A stretch of DNA of 64,000 nucleotides from JAWXBR01 sp034440235 (GCA_034440235.1 JAWXBR010000025.1:98097-162096), one strand, 5' to 3'. Shown: positions 1 through 9,351, counted from the first letter of the stretch. Notes: generated by a model from the letters alone, not told the origin. A program made the numbers and translations.

Positions 1-934
1 TCTGAATGTTACGTCCTTTAAACCGCGCATACTCAATCGCACGTTTTTGTATGCTAATAATAGAGTCGGTTAGTTGCGGTGCTTTGACGTCGAGCCAGAC
101 GAATGTCAGATTGGTGCGATCGATCGTTGCTGTAAGCACTTCTTCGAGTGTTGGGATGCGCTCACCGTAAATAAGTCTAGCAACCGTTTGGAGGTTCTTG
201 TGGGTGTAGTTGCTGACGTTTCCGATGAGGTATGGGCTTCGTACCGTACGTGACGTGAATGTCGGATCGTGGAATACAACTGCGACACCGTCCTTTGTAC
301 TCTGAATGTCTATCTCTATGCCTGTAGCACCGAAGAATGGCGCGAGCTGGACAAGCTCGATTGTATTTTCTGATGCGCCAAGTCTTTCGGAATTTCGTCC
401 TCCACCGCGATGCGCGATTATCTGAAATCCGCGGAGCCGTTCGAATGCTTTTTCAATCTTGCGCAATACCAATGGCTCGGGTTGATTTGATTCGGGCACA
501 TCGATCTCACCGCGCAGAACGAGACCCTTACCATTGCCCTTTCCGTTGGCAAGATCTGAGCCTCCTTCGTCAGGCCTCACGACGAACTTGGCCACACCTG
601 TTTGCGGGCCCCGCACTCCGCGCCAATAACCAAGCAGCAGCAGTGTATCACCTTTGAGTCCACCGCGCATAGCAAAATACACGACACCCTTGACAGTAAA
701 TATCGTTACGATCGACCCAATACATTGTACAGCAACGGTATCGCCAAATCGATTTCCAGACGATTCTACCAAGTAAACCCCTGATACAATCGACTGACTA
801 GAGCTATCGATGGGCGTCGTGATAGCCAATAAGCTGTCGGTGTTGATGTTCAAAGTGGCAACAGGCTCGAGCTCTGATACACATGAACTAAGAATTAAAG
901 CTGCTAACGCTACAACAAGGCAAACACTTTTCAT
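1..934 (-). CDS. glycerophosphodiester phosphodiesterase-family lipoprotein (3' end outside window)
   Basis: The frame is open from the ATG at 934 to the left edge, so 311 codons are visible and the C-terminus is missing. The protein starts with a lipoprotein signal peptide whose lipobox LSSC places the lipidated cysteine at residue 18. A roughly 150-residue N-terminal region of unknown role follows. A GDPD barrel then begins at about residue 170: HRGGG (175-179), SENT (188-191), GIEIDI (205-210) and FHDP (221-224) are the family's catalytic His and metal-binding Glu/Asp motifs. Members hydrolyse glycerophosphodiesters to glycerol-3-phosphate and an alcohol; the substrate here is unknown. The start codon overlaps the stop of the upstream gene (ATGA), so it is the last visible gene of the long operon starting at 9262. 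Location in the envelope is inferred from the lipobox. Confidence 0.85.
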   Translation of the reverse strand, partial: MKSVCLVVALAALILSSCVSELEPVATLNINTDSLLAITTPIDSSSQSIVSGVYLVESSGNRFGDTVAVQCIGSIVTIFTVKGVVYFAMRGGLKGDTLLLLGYWRGVRGPQTGVAKFVVRPDEGGSDLANGKGNGKGLVLRGEIDVPESNQPEPLVLRKIEKAFERLRGFQIIAHRGGGRNSERLGASENTIELVQLAPFFGATGIEIDIQSTKDGVAVVFHDPTFTSRTVRSPYLIGNVSNYTHKNLQTVARLIYGERIPTLEEVLTATIDRTNLTFVWLDVKAPQLTDSIISIQKRAIEYARFKGRNIQ

Positions 935-1641
935 AACACGAAGCCCATGAAGAACTCTGTGGTAAGCAATCGGTCGCGGAACGTATCGTAAAGAAACCAA
1001 GATTGATAAGGATTTGTTGTCAAGCTGACTGTGGCACCCAACAACACATGTGTGTTCTTCCAGAATGGCTGTTCAACGGCTAGCGTAATGCTCGAACCGT
1101 TGTACACATTGGCTTCTGACTGTACTGTCTGTGTTTCTATGCGTTTGGTTATAGAGGTCATGAGTTCGGCTTCGATGCGGGCAGTGAAGATCACTTTGTC
1201 AAATTGGGCAGTACCCGTTAGCATTGGATAGGTTAACCATCGATGTTGAGAAGTGTTGAAACCGTCGACAAAGGTGAGATTGCCGTACATGTAGGCTGCG
1301 GACCATCCTACACCAACAGAGAAATTTTCAATGACATACGACCATGATAATCCACTCTGAACAATAGTGGTTGCAATGTTCGATCCTGCACGTCCGTAAG
1401 CCATAATGTTCAGCGGCAAGCCCAACCTTGCCCGCAATTCAAATGCTGGCGCCGGAGTGGGATACTCGGTAAGTGGCTTCGGTAGAAGTGTAAGAGCTCC
1501 TCCGATCGATCCACTGAAGTCCCATGTAGGCACTGGGCGGGTCGAAAACACGAAGAAGATTGGATGATAGATGTCTTCTTGAGCACGGAGGGAGTTGAAT
1601 ACCAAGACTATAGGGACAATAAGTGCGATGCAACTTTTCAC
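931..1641 (-). CDS. secreted/outer-membrane protein of unknown function
   Basis: 236 residues. An N-terminal signal peptide (hydrophobic stretch then LRAQ, cleavage around residue 21) is followed by alternating hydrophobic/polar strands with many aromatic residues and a terminal aromatic-rich segment ending in FMGFVL. This looks like a small outer-membrane beta-barrel, but I do not recognise a named family. It sits 2 bp after the phosphoesterase lipoprotein gene and overlaps the GDPD lipoprotein gene by four bases, so the three are co-transcribed and probably all act at the cell envelope. No catalytic motif is visible. Confidence 0.7.
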   Translation of the reverse strand: MKSCIALIVPIVLVFNSLRAQEDIYHPIFFVFSTRPVPTWDFSGSIGGALTLLPKPLTEYPTPAPAFELRARLGLPLNIMAYGRAGSNIATTIVQSGLSWSYVIENFSVGVGWSAAYMYGNLTFVDGFNTSQHRWLTYPMLTGTAQFDKVIFTARIEAELMTSITKRIETQTVQSEANVYNGSSITLAVEQPFWKNTHVLLGATVSLTTNPYQSWFLYDTFRDRLLTTEFFMGFVL

Positions 1642-1643
1642 AT

Positions 1644-2660
1644 TTAGTCCTTATTCGTTAGCGTCTGCTTCGGTGAAACGTCGATATATGTTGCGTCTTC
1701 GTCGGTCCGATCGGACGCGATGGGACGCATGATGCACGTCACAATGCTTTGCTTGCGCTGCATAACCACAAAGTGCATAGAGCGTAGCGCTGGACCCTTA
1801 TACTCGTCGACAAATTCTGCGCCCGCACCTTCTTCTGTAGCGCGCGGCAAGCGCACAAGCTGTCTTGGCCCACCACCCCCACCCGAAACAATGAACTGTT
1901 TTTTGCCAACCACGAAGCGTTCATACGTGTGAGCATGACCACTGAACCAGAATGTGCCCTTCTTTGACTTTAAGAACGTTGGCACAAAGTGCTTGTTAAG
2001 CGTTACATCACCAGATACAACAACAGAGTTGGTGTACGGTGGATGATGTCCGCAAACAACAATGGCTACAATTGCGCTGTCGACCTCAAGGTTTTTCATC
2101 ATCTTTAGGTACCAATTGCGTTGTGTGCGCAGTTCTCTTTCGCTTAGTTCTTCGATGTTTGTGTTTAACATTACAAAAGCAATAGAGTCGAGTACGTTCA
2201 CATACCATGTGCTCGTATCGAGCGCACTGAATCTAGACTTCAGCTCCGCAAATGACGCGGCGTTGCTCCCATAGTATTCGTGATTGCCAAGCACCGGAAA
2301 TACGGGTATGCCCATATCATGAATAGGCTTAGTCACTCCGTCGAAGTACTCCCAGTCTTCATGCGACGATCCCCAGAACACCATGTCGCCCAGAAGAATT
2401 GCTGCATGGGGCCGTTCATCCTTTATCTGACTAACAAGTTCCAAACGTCCAACGTGGTTCGATTCGCGCCAAGTCTCAACCAATCCTGTCCGTTGCAGGT
2501 CGCCAACAAGTACAATACGCATGTTTGTTGCGCCGGGACTCGCATCGATACAATAGGGCGACGGGCATTGATAGATCGTGCTAGTAGTGCAAGACGCGAC
2601 TAGAATTATGAAGGCACAAACACCAAGTGCACGCGATATGTGAAGAGTTAGTCGCACCAT
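1644..2660 (-). CDS. calcineurin-like metallophosphoesterase lipoprotein
   Basis: 338 residues with a signal peptide and lipobox (VASC, Cys 24). The five metallophosphoesterase blocks are in order: GDLQ (53-56), GDMVFWG (91-97), GNHEYYG (125-131), GHHPPY (204-209) and GHAHTYER (241-248). The spacing and the GHAHTYER ending are like the purple-acid-phosphatase/Ser-Thr phosphatase branch that binds two metal ions. The substrate cannot be told from sequence. The start overlaps the end of ccmB by 13 bp, and the gene is inside the ten-gene minus-strand operon. The first metal-binding block reads GDLQ rather than the common GDxH form, as in several purple-acid-phosphatase-like members. Confidence 0.85.
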   Translation of the reverse strand: MVRLTLHISRALGVCAFIILVASCTTSTIYQCPSPYCIDASPGATNMRIVLVGDLQRTGLVETWRESNHVGRLELVSQIKDERPHAAILLGDMVFWGSSHEDWEYFDGVTKPIHDMGIPVFPVLGNHEYYGSNAASFAELKSRFSALDTSTWYVNVLDSIAFVMLNTNIEELSERELRTQRNWYLKMMKNLEVDSAIVAIVVCGHHPPYTNSVVVSGDVTLNKHFVPTFLKSKKGTFWFSGHAHTYERFVVGKKQFIVSGGGGGPRQLVRLPRATEEGAGAEFVDEYKGPALRSMHFVVMQRKQSIVTCIMRPIASDRTDEDATYIDVSPKQTLTNKD

Positions 2661-3328
2661 AGTACTTCGAACACCAAATAAGAAACAACAACGAGAATCC
2701 CAGTATAGCTCAACATAAGAAGGATGTCGGGCATGGCTTCTGCTACCGATAGACCTGCCAGACCATAAATCATTGCGTTAACGCCCGGAAGCAGAAGTGG
2801 CACTAGAATGGGAAACGAAAGAACAGGTAGCAGTGCATTGCGCGACCCTGCCTTTGCCACAATCGCCGAAATCACCGTCAGGGCAGTCGCCATCCCAATA
2901 CTTCCGGTGGAAACAACCAAAACAAGCAGCGTGGGGTTCCCGACAGTTATGGTGTCTGATAGGAAGAAGATGAAGAGAAGGGCTGCAGCTAGATTCGCAA
3001 CTAATGCCTGAACGATGTTGCCAAGGAGCTTCCCCGCATAAATATGTGATGGTGTTGCACTCATACGAAGCAGGAGCGAAGTCCCACGCTCCTCTTCAGC
3101 AACGAAGCACCTTCCCAGACCCGTCATTGCAGTAGTAAACATTACAATCCACAAGACCGCAGCAGCGATCGGACGTGGCATGGGTTCACTCGCAGCGGCA
3201 AACACAACAAGGGTAACGGTCGTAACTACAAACAGAAGGAGTGCCGACATGCCGTATCGCGTACGTATGTCACTCCGTAAGTCTTTTCCAGCTATGGCAA
3301 GGATTGGCGAGGTTGCCTTAGGCATCAA
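2648..3328 (-). CDS. ccmB: heme exporter subunit CcmB
   Basis: 226 residues, the usual CcmB length (about 220), with about six hydrophobic segments and the characteristic N-terminal half: a short cytoplasmic lead containing KDLRSDIRTRY, then a membrane helix and the block EEERGTSLLLRMSATP (about residues 75-90). CcmB is the permease of the CcmABC(D) heme-handling complex for cytochrome c maturation. No ccmA or ccmC is next to it; it abuts the DUF58 gene (its start follows that stop directly) and overlaps the phosphoesterase gene. Its presence in this operon without its partners is odd, and the partner genes are presumably elsewhere. Confidence 0.85.
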   Translation of the reverse strand: MMPKATSPILAIAGKDLRSDIRTRYGMSALLLFVVTTVTLVVFAAASEPMPRPIAAAVLWIVMFTTAMTGLGRCFVAEEERGTSLLLRMSATPSHIYAGKLLGNIVQALVANLAAALLFIFFLSDTITVGNPTLLVLVVSTGSIGMATALTVISAIVAKAGSRNALLPVLSFPILVPLLLPGVNAMIYGLAGLSVAEAMPDILLMLSYTGILVVVSYLVFEVLWCD

Positions 3329-4660
3329 TCAAATTACGCCGCGTGTCTTCAACTCCAAGTACAGGTTAACTGTATCGAGGCTGAGGTCTTTTGGAGATGT
3401 TAGCACAGCGTAGATGCCATGACGCCGTAACTCGGCAACGATCTCTCGTTTTTGCATGGCAAAAGTTGCTGCAATCGTGCGCATGTATACCCCTTCAAGA
3501 CGTTTCGGACGCTCTGCTATAAGTCCCTTTAGTTCTGTGTTCTCGAACACCACCACCACCACCACATGCTGGCGCGCTAGTAATCGTAGAAGCGCTAGTC
3601 TGCGTCGCATACCGTTGAGCGATTCCATGTTGGTGTAGATCATAAGCAGGCTGCGTTGACGTGCAGTTCTACGGACCATGGAATAAAGATGCTCGTCGTC
3701 AGATTCTGCGAATCCAGTCTGAAGTCCGTACAACGCTTCATTTAGCAAACCAAGTTGTCCAGTACGAGAATCTGCGGGCACGATGAGACCGGACTTTAGA
3801 CCAAACGTGATGAGTCCTGCCCGATCGTGTTTTCGCAGCACGACATTCGAGAATGCCAGCGCTGCATTAATTGAATAATCGAGCAACGTGAGGCCTTCGA
3901 ATGGCATCTTCATCACACGGCCCATGTCGACGACGCTGTAGATGTCCTGAGATCGTTCATCCTGAAACAAGTTTACCATCGGTACCGCTGTCCGTGCACT
4001 TGCTTTCCAGTTCATCGTACGCACATCATCGCCTGCTACATAGTGCTTTATTTTCTCGAACTCCATCGTGTGTCCAAGTCGACGCAGTTTCCGCATACCA
4101 TAGCGCATCGACTTTTGTGAAAATGCAAGCAACTCGGTGCGGCGCATGTTTATCACAGATGGGTAGACGCTAACATTTGCACCGCGTTCAAAAACTAGGC
4201 GGCGCTCAAGAAGACCTAACCGGGTGCGGGCGTATACATTCAGGGCGCCAAATGCATATACGCCGCGTTTGGTCGGGCGTACTGCATAACGAACAACACT
4301 CGGAACTCCGGGCATCAGCATAGCACCGAATTCGATGTCACGCATTTGAAATTGCACGGGTAGCTCATCTATAAGTGTCACTCGCCAAGTCGAGAACGAA
4401 TGATTTTCGAGATGGATTTGCACTTCATTTTCGTCGCCATTCGAAAAGTGCGATTGCATTTCACGGCGTGCTTCTAAGTCCATGCCTCGTCCGAGCAGGA
4501 GAACTGCGTCGGCTCCAATCAGTATACACAGCGTTAGTAATCCTAACTGCGCCAGATAGAACGCAGGGAAAAACCAGATGCCAACGAGTGCAAATGTTAC
4601 CAGCCCGAGCAGTGCGAAGATCAGGCGACGCCTTACATATAGTGAGAACAGGCGTCTCAT
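3329..4660 (-). CDS. DUF58 domain protein
   Basis: 443 residues. Two membrane segments lie near the N-terminus (about 12-30 and 33-55), then a large region containing the DUF58 core KHYVAGDDVRTMNWKASAR (about 205-223) and a von Willebrand A-like part with the DMGR metal-site-like block (about 243). DUF58 proteins nearly always accompany a MoxR ATPase, as here (four-base overlap with the MoxR gene upstream). Their exact role is unknown; the combination is thought to act in envelope assembly or metal/complex maturation. It lies in the middle of the minus-strand operon and is immediately followed by ccmB. Confidence 0.9.
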   Translation of the reverse strand: MRRLFSLYVRRRLIFALLGLVTFALVGIWFFPAFYLAQLGLLTLCILIGADAVLLLGRGMDLEARREMQSHFSNGDENEVQIHLENHSFSTWRVTLIDELPVQFQMRDIEFGAMLMPGVPSVVRYAVRPTKRGVYAFGALNVYARTRLGLLERRLVFERGANVSVYPSVINMRRTELLAFSQKSMRYGMRKLRRLGHTMEFEKIKHYVAGDDVRTMNWKASARTAVPMVNLFQDERSQDIYSVVDMGRVMKMPFEGLTLLDYSINAALAFSNVVLRKHDRAGLITFGLKSGLIVPADSRTGQLGLLNEALYGLQTGFAESDDEHLYSMVRRTARQRSLLMIYTNMESLNGMRRRLALLRLLARQHVVVVVVFENTELKGLIAERPKRLEGVYMRTIAATFAMQKREIVAELRRHGIYAVLTSPKDLSLDTVNLYLELKTRGVI

Positions 4661-5619
4661 CTAGGCACGTCTATGCTGCGCATGATTTCCTTAATCATTG
4701 CGTCGGGTGTGAACCCCTCGAGTTCTTTTTCAGGGATAAGCTGTATGCGATGCCTAAGCACCGGAGCCGCTACATGCTGAATGTCGTCTGGTATAACATA
4801 GTCACGACCTTGTAGTACGGCAATAGCTTTAGCACCTTGCAGCATTCCAATCGATGCTCTTGGTGATGCGGCGAGATAGATCATGGCGTTTGTTCGTGTT
4901 GCATGCACGATGCGTGCTATGTATGTGAGCAAGTGCTCTTCGACCACGACCTGACGTACGAGTGCACGATACGCGTTAATATTTTCTGCAGTAAGAATAG
5001 GCTTTACTAGATCGATAGCATTTATACCGTGACCCGTGTGGTGCCGTCGCAATATCTCTTCTTCCTCCGCAAGCGCTGGGTAGTCTACGCGGACCTTGAA
5101 CAAAAACCTATCAAGCTGTGCTTCGGGCAAACGGTATGTGCCCTCTTGTTCTATCGGATTCTGTGTGGCAAGGACGATAAAGGGGCTTGGGAGAGGGTGC
5201 CGCACGCCGTCCATACTTACCTGACGTTCCTCCATCACCTCGAACAACGCAGCTTGTGTTTTGGCAGGTGCACGATTTATTTCGTCAGTAAGAATTACAT
5301 GTGCGAACACCGGACCCTTCCTGAATGAGAAGTCGAGCGTTCTAGCATCAAACACCGATGTACCGAGAATATCCGCCGGCATCAGATCGGGCGTAAACTG
5401 GATGCGTGCAAACGAGCAGTCGAGCAGGCGCGCAAGAAGGCGCGCCGCCAATGTCTTGGCAACACCTGGCATACCCTCGAGCAGCACATGGCCTTCTGCA
5501 AGAAGCGCCGCAAGCAAGAGCTCGACCATGTCGTGCTGACCAACGATAACGGTAGCTATTTGCTCGCGTACGGCTGATAACGATGCTTGAAGATTCTGTA
5601 GGTCTGGACGTTGGTTCAT
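4657..5619 (-). CDS. MoxR-family AAA+ ATPase
   Basis: 320 residues, typical for MoxR. Walker A is GMPGVAKT (49-56), Walker B is ILTDE (109-113), and the MoxR signature EQEGTYRLPEAQLDRF follows sensor 1 at about residues 155-170. The C-terminal lid contains the conserved SPRAS block. MoxR ATPases act as chaperone-like motors for VWA/DUF58-type partners, and here the DUF58 gene is directly downstream with a four-base overlap. The upstream neighbour is the DUF4350 gene, also overlapping by four bases. Translational coupling through the operon is likely. Confidence 0.93.
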   Translation of the reverse strand: MNQRPDLQNLQASLSAVREQIATVIVGQHDMVELLLAALLAEGHVLLEGMPGVAKTLAARLLARLLDCSFARIQFTPDLMPADILGTSVFDARTLDFSFRKGPVFAHVILTDEINRAPAKTQAALFEVMEERQVSMDGVRHPLPSPFIVLATQNPIEQEGTYRLPEAQLDRFLFKVRVDYPALAEEEEILRRHHTGHGINAIDLVKPILTAENINAYRALVRQVVVEEHLLTYIARIVHATRTNAMIYLAASPRASIGMLQGAKAIAVLQGRDYVIPDDIQHVAAPVLRHRIQLIPEKELEGFTPDAMIKEIMRSIDVPR

Positions 5620-6776
5620 ATTGTGCTCTGTTGCTGAAATAACTGAAGGTCGTTGTGAAATGCGACTGTTTCTTCGTCGGTGAAATGGAGTCCGCTGTCT
5701 GCGTGCGATACGCGTCGTAGAATATCAACGATAAGATTGATATCAGCTCCAGAAGCTGAACTGATGCTCTGGGCAAGGGTCTTGTCGTCGACGTCTATTC
5801 GCAAGCGCAGTCGATGCACTACGTAGTCTCTAAACAATCGAGTGAGCTTGGCGGCAAGATTTTGGTTGTCGTGTCTACCGAAATAGAGTCTTCCAACAGT
5901 TGTAACGAAGTCGAGTGATGTGTTACGTACTTCCCGCACGACGGGAATGGCGCGTTGCCTGCGTCTACCCGCCATCACTAGGTAAACAACGCCTGTAACA
6001 ATCAGAATCCAGTATGCAAGGCTCAGTCCGGGAATCGACCCAATTGCTTTGTTTACTGTCATATCGGTCACACGCTTCGGCTTGTAGTATTCATCCCATG
6101 CAATCGGTTTATCTGGCAATGACGAAAACATCGCAACAGGCAGGTCGTGCTTTGCAGTATCCAGAAAAACACTGTTCGTAAGTACACTTGGTATGCCACA
6201 AAGAATTATCGTGCCCTTTCCCCAGCTCCTGCTAGTAAGCACAGCAGATGTGTCGCTATAGGCAAGTGCCTGCCATGCAGTAGAGTCTTTCGATTTGAAC
6301 GCCATGCCGAACGTAGCCGAAGCAACGCCGTGCGACATGCGTCCGTTTAGAGTCTTAAATGTAATCGTGTCGATGGTACCTGGATTTTCTTCTTGTACGC
6401 CAATTGCAGACGCAAGTGCGTCGTCTATCGAGTATGCCGCCACAAACAGCGTTCCGCCATGATAAACATTGTTAAGAATCATGCGCTGTGCCAAGGTGTC
6501 GGGCCTGAACACATTGGTAACAATTACATGCGACTCTGTCGACGTGGGTTTGTCTTGCCGATAGGTAATCGTCCACAAGGACGATTTAACAATCTTCATG
6601 TCCCCGGCAAATGTTCGCTTTAGATACTCTGCCGCTATCCAGCCTCCGTACGGGTTCTTGTCGGAGTTTTCGTACGTGTACTCCCAGGAAACTGGCTTGG
6701 GCGCTGTTAACTGAATGAAAACAATAACGGCAATGCCGATTCCTAGCCAGGTGTATGGACTACGTAGGAGTTTCAT
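5616..6776 (-). CDS. DUF4350 domain membrane protein
   Basis: 386 residues. One N-terminal membrane helix (about 10-27) is followed by NPYGGWIAAEYLKRTF, a beta-rich periplasmic domain, a second helix at about 252-270 and a cytoplasmic C-terminal helical domain. This two-helix architecture with a GATase-like periplasmic part is that of DUF4350 proteins, which commonly sit beside MoxR/DUF58/DUF4129 genes, as here. The function is unknown. The gene overlaps the genes on both sides by four bases. Confidence 0.8.
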   Translation of the reverse strand: MKLLRSPYTWLGIGIAVIVFIQLTAPKPVSWEYTYENSDKNPYGGWIAAEYLKRTFAGDMKIVKSSLWTITYRQDKPTSTESHVIVTNVFRPDTLAQRMILNNVYHGGTLFVAAYSIDDALASAIGVQEENPGTIDTITFKTLNGRMSHGVASATFGMAFKSKDSTAWQALAYSDTSAVLTSRSWGKGTIILCGIPSVLTNSVFLDTAKHDLPVAMFSSLPDKPIAWDEYYKPKRVTDMTVNKAIGSIPGLSLAYWILIVTGVVYLVMAGRRRQRAIPVVREVRNTSLDFVTTVGRLYFGRHDNQNLAAKLTRLFRDYVVHRLRLRIDVDDKTLAQSISSASGADINLIVDILRRVSHADSGLHFTDEETVAFHNDLQLFQQQSTI

Positions 6777-7396
6777 GACGTTGTGCGTATGGATTGGCGC
6801 ACAGCGTCGTATACAGGAAGTGCACGTCTGAACGATTCTTCGTCAATACGTTCATTGCCATACCACGTACGCTCGAAAACACGAATCGCCTCTGCGAACA
6901 CCGATTGCACCTTTGGTGATGTAACCTCACGCAAGTAGTCGCGATTGGTTTTGTCTCGCTTCCATTCAATGCTTCCAACGTCCTGCAAATCCTGTAGTGT
7001 CCGTAAATACAGATAGCGGATTGCCGAACGCCATCTCTTTGCAGCTATCTCGGCTTCAATTTTCCCGTTAATGTCTTCCGTGGCTATGTCGTCGACATCT
7101 ATGGCTTCACCACGTACAGCAAGGTTCCTGTGTTTGAGAGAACGCCTCGCACCTCTCAAAAGAAAGAAAATCAAGACCACAATTAACACCGCAAGCACAA
7201 CCCAGAGTCCGGTATCCACTGTCGTATTTGTACCATCCGAACTGCTCAGCAATGATTGCACCCAGTGCCAGAATCGATCCCACCATGACATCGGCCGAAA
7301 CGTTGGTGCGTACGAAAACTCACTCTCATGCGCGAGACTGTCCAGCCACATGCGCGGCACAGGATCGACAACAGTTATAGCCGTATCCCCGATCAC
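6773..7396 (-). CDS. DUF4129 domain membrane protein
   Basis: I choose the GTG at 7396, which overlaps the stop of the preceding gene (GTGA). A longer in-frame extension to 7564 would read through the coding end of that gene and is low-complexity. The resulting 207-residue protein has one strong membrane helix (about 50-72) and a C-terminal DUF4129 domain: AIRYLYLRTLQDL, then KTNRDYLRE and FERTWYGNERI, the family's hallmark pieces. DUF4129 is found with DUF4350, MoxR and DUF58 in envelope-associated clusters. Its role is unknown. Confidence 0.82.
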   Translation of the reverse strand: MIGDTAITVVDPVPRMWLDSLAHESEFSYAPTFRPMSWWDRFWHWVQSLLSSSDGTNTTVDTGLWVVLAVLIVVLIFFLLRGARRSLKHRNLAVRGEAIDVDDIATEDINGKIEAEIAAKRWRSAIRYLYLRTLQDLQDVGSIEWKRDKTNRDYLREVTSPKVQSVFAEAIRVFERTWYGNERIDEESFRRALPVYDAVRQSIRTTS

Positions 7397-8307
7397 ATTG
7401 GTTCCGTTGTAAGACCGGCCCTTTCGGTGCCCCTTGATGTAAGGCTCGCCCCTTCGGTGCCACTTATGGCACCGACCCTTGCCAACAAGCCTTTGCCTTC
7501 GGCACGCTCTACCAGACGGAAGTACAACACCACGTATGCTGTTGCAGCCAGTGCAGCCACACAAGTCGTAGCTATCTGTGACACAACGCGAACTACCGAG
7601 CCGACGATTTGCAACGCCTGCGATGTGAATGCCGAACCGGTATCCTTTGTTAATACATCAACGAGGTAAATAGCCGAGCCTGGCAGTTCTACTATAACTG
7701 AGACTATAGCAGCACAAAGGAATATCAGCAGCAGGTATGCAAACGACCACCACCATGTGCTTTTGACAAGCACCATACTGCGTTTTAAAGCATCCCCAAC
7801 AGAAAGCGATTCTTCGAATTGCGCGGGAAGTACGAGACACATTGCTACGTACAGGTAGATGCCAGGTATGAAAAGAAAGAGAAATGCTACAGCAGACAAC
7901 GCCCAGTACGAAAGCCAACTTGCTGTTGCACGTAACCAGACACCACGCAAGGCGTCGCGTACTTCTTCTACAGCAGGCACACGTTTAAGGCGTTGGTACT
8001 CGAGGAAGTAGATCACTACTACAACGCTCGAAATAAGGCTTGCACACCAGCTTGCGAGCACTGCCAGTATGATAAACTCTGGACGTGCACTCGATGGCGA
8101 ACCAAAACCAAGCGTCGACAACATCGACTCCCACTGCGATGCCTGGATGTACTCTGATGCGATGGCAGCAACTATGATTGCCGGGCCCGCTACGCGTATC
8201 AACAGTGTCATTAGTGGCTTGAACACATGACGTATTGCTTCGAACGTAACCGATATGGTCTCGGAAAACGGACGCAGCCTATCTAAGGGCACGAACTTGT
8301 CTGTCAT
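7393..8307 (-). CDS. polytopic membrane protein (DUF4013-like) with repetitive C-terminus
   Basis: 304 residues from the ATG at 8307; the longer frame from 8388 adds residues that do not look conserved and overlaps the preceding gene more. The protein has about six hydrophobic segments, including a block PGIYLYVAMCLVLPAQFEE, which resembles the DUF4013/glycerophosphodiester-phosphodiesterase membrane-domain families. The last 25 or so residues are an approximate tandem duplication (GTEGASLTSR then GTERAGLTTE) encoded by GGGGC-rich DNA. It overlaps the SpoIIM-like gene by 29 bp and the DUF4129 gene by four. Transport or scaffolding role unknown. Confidence 0.7.
   Translation of the reverse strand: MTDKFVPLDRLRPFSETISVTFEAIRHVFKPLMTLLIRVAGPAIIVAAIASEYIQASQWESMLSTLGFGSPSSARPEFIILAVLASWCASLISSVVVVIYFLEYQRLKRVPAVEEVRDALRGVWLRATASWLSYWALSAVAFLFLFIPGIYLYVAMCLVLPAQFEESLSVGDALKRSMVLVKSTWWWSFAYLLLIFLCAAIVSVIVELPGSAIYLVDVLTKDTGSAFTSQALQIVGSVVRVVSQIATTCVAALAATAYVVLYFRLVERAEGKGLLARVGAISGTEGASLTSRGTERAGLTTEPM
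7396..7470 (-). repeat. short tandem duplication at gene 3' end
   Basis: Two imperfect copies of a roughly 30-bp unit (GGCACCGAAGGGGCGAGCCT and GGCACCGAAAGGGCCGGTCT, minus strand) form the C-terminal tail of the membrane protein. A further GGCACC copy lies just upstream. Confidence 0.7.
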
Positions 8308-9262
8308 CTTTTTGCCTTCGCAGTAGAGTAAGTGGAAGAACAAGTACATACCATGCCATAAATGCCAGCGTACCAACGACAATAACAATGTTTACTACTA
8401 ATGGCATTTCTGTTAACCGTGTTACAAACGACTCGAACAATGCTGCAACGACAATCAACGGAACAAGTCCGATTGCAATCTTGATTGCTGTCGAGACTCC
8501 GCGCCTGAACGCTTCCATACGTGTGAATGTACGTGGCAATAGAATAGCATTCCCAATGTGAAAACCTGCGCCAGCTGCTACGATTATACATGACAGTTCT
8601 ATCGATCCGTGTACGTACACACCAAGGAAGAACCGTCCAACCTCTCCATGAGAAAAAAAGAGTGCATGGAAGGCTCCAATCATTACGCCGTTTTTCATTA
8701 GCACAAACATCGGACCGATTACAACGAGCAAACCGATGATTACGGCATACATCATTACGAAAAGGTTGTTCAGCGCGATTTGCACAAACATCACATAGCC
8801 ATCAGACTCTTTGTATACCCCCATGGGGTTGCCAGACCGAATGTTCTGAACGGTTTTATCTACATAGTCGTTACCGAGGATGCCGCGGACAATCGCTTCG
8901 TCGGATAATCCGAGTCCCAATCCAAGCAACACTGTCAATAGAAAAACAACTGCGCTAAAGAGAATGGCGCCTCTTGCTTGGAGAAAAGCTTCAGGTATGT
9001 CTCGCGTCCAGAATTGAGCCAACCGCGAGACCTTATCGCGCCGGTTCTTATACAGCAGTCCGTGTACGCGGGCTGCGATCTGATTTAGGTAACGATGCGT
9101 TGTACTCTCTGGGTATTGAGCGGCAGCGTATGCCAGGTCGTCTGTAATATCTACAAACAGCGATGCTAATCGGTCTGGATCTACATCCTTGCCGTGTGAT
9201 AGGTCTTCCTCGAATTCCTGCCATTGCGCCTGATGTTTTCGAACAAACGCAGGTTCACGCAT
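8279..9262 (-). CDS. SpoIIM-like (stage II sporulation M / DUF95) membrane protein
   Basis: I choose the ATG at 9262 (MREPAFVRKHQ); the frame opens a little earlier at 9283. 327 residues: a soluble N-terminal helical part (about 1-95) with FVDITDDLAYAAAQYPES, then about five or six membrane helices, including GNDYVDKTVQNIRSGNPMGVY in a loop and a block HGSIELSCIIVAAGAGFHIG (about 230-250), typical for the SpoIIM/DUF95 family. Non-sporulating Bacteroidota keep this gene beside an RDD gene and MoxR/DUF58 clusters, as found here. It heads the minus-strand operon and is divergent from the RDD gene at 9352. Confidence 0.85.
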   Translation of the reverse strand: MREPAFVRKHQAQWQEFEEDLSHGKDVDPDRLASLFVDITDDLAYAAAQYPESTTHRYLNQIAARVHGLLYKNRRDKVSRLAQFWTRDIPEAFLQARGAILFSAVVFLLTVLLGLGLGLSDEAIVRGILGNDYVDKTVQNIRSGNPMGVYKESDGYVMFVQIALNNLFVMMYAVIIGLLVVIGPMFVLMKNGVMIGAFHALFFSHGEVGRFFLGVYVHGSIELSCIIVAAGAGFHIGNAILLPRTFTRMEAFRRGVSTAIKIAIGLVPLIVVAALFESFVTRLTEMPLVVNIVIVVGTLAFMAWYVLVLPLTLLRRQKDDRQVRALR

Positions 9263-9351
9263 GAAGTATCCCCTTGGTGACAAGCAAATATATCATCCTG
9301 TGCACATTGACTTCCGCTTAACCATATTGCACCATAAAACAAGGGAAACCA

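Noticed and set aside
6773..7564. Longer 263-codon version of the DUF4129 gene
   Set aside because: The extra N-terminal part reads through the repetitive end of the upstream gene in another frame; the GTG that overlaps the stop at 7396 is the better start.
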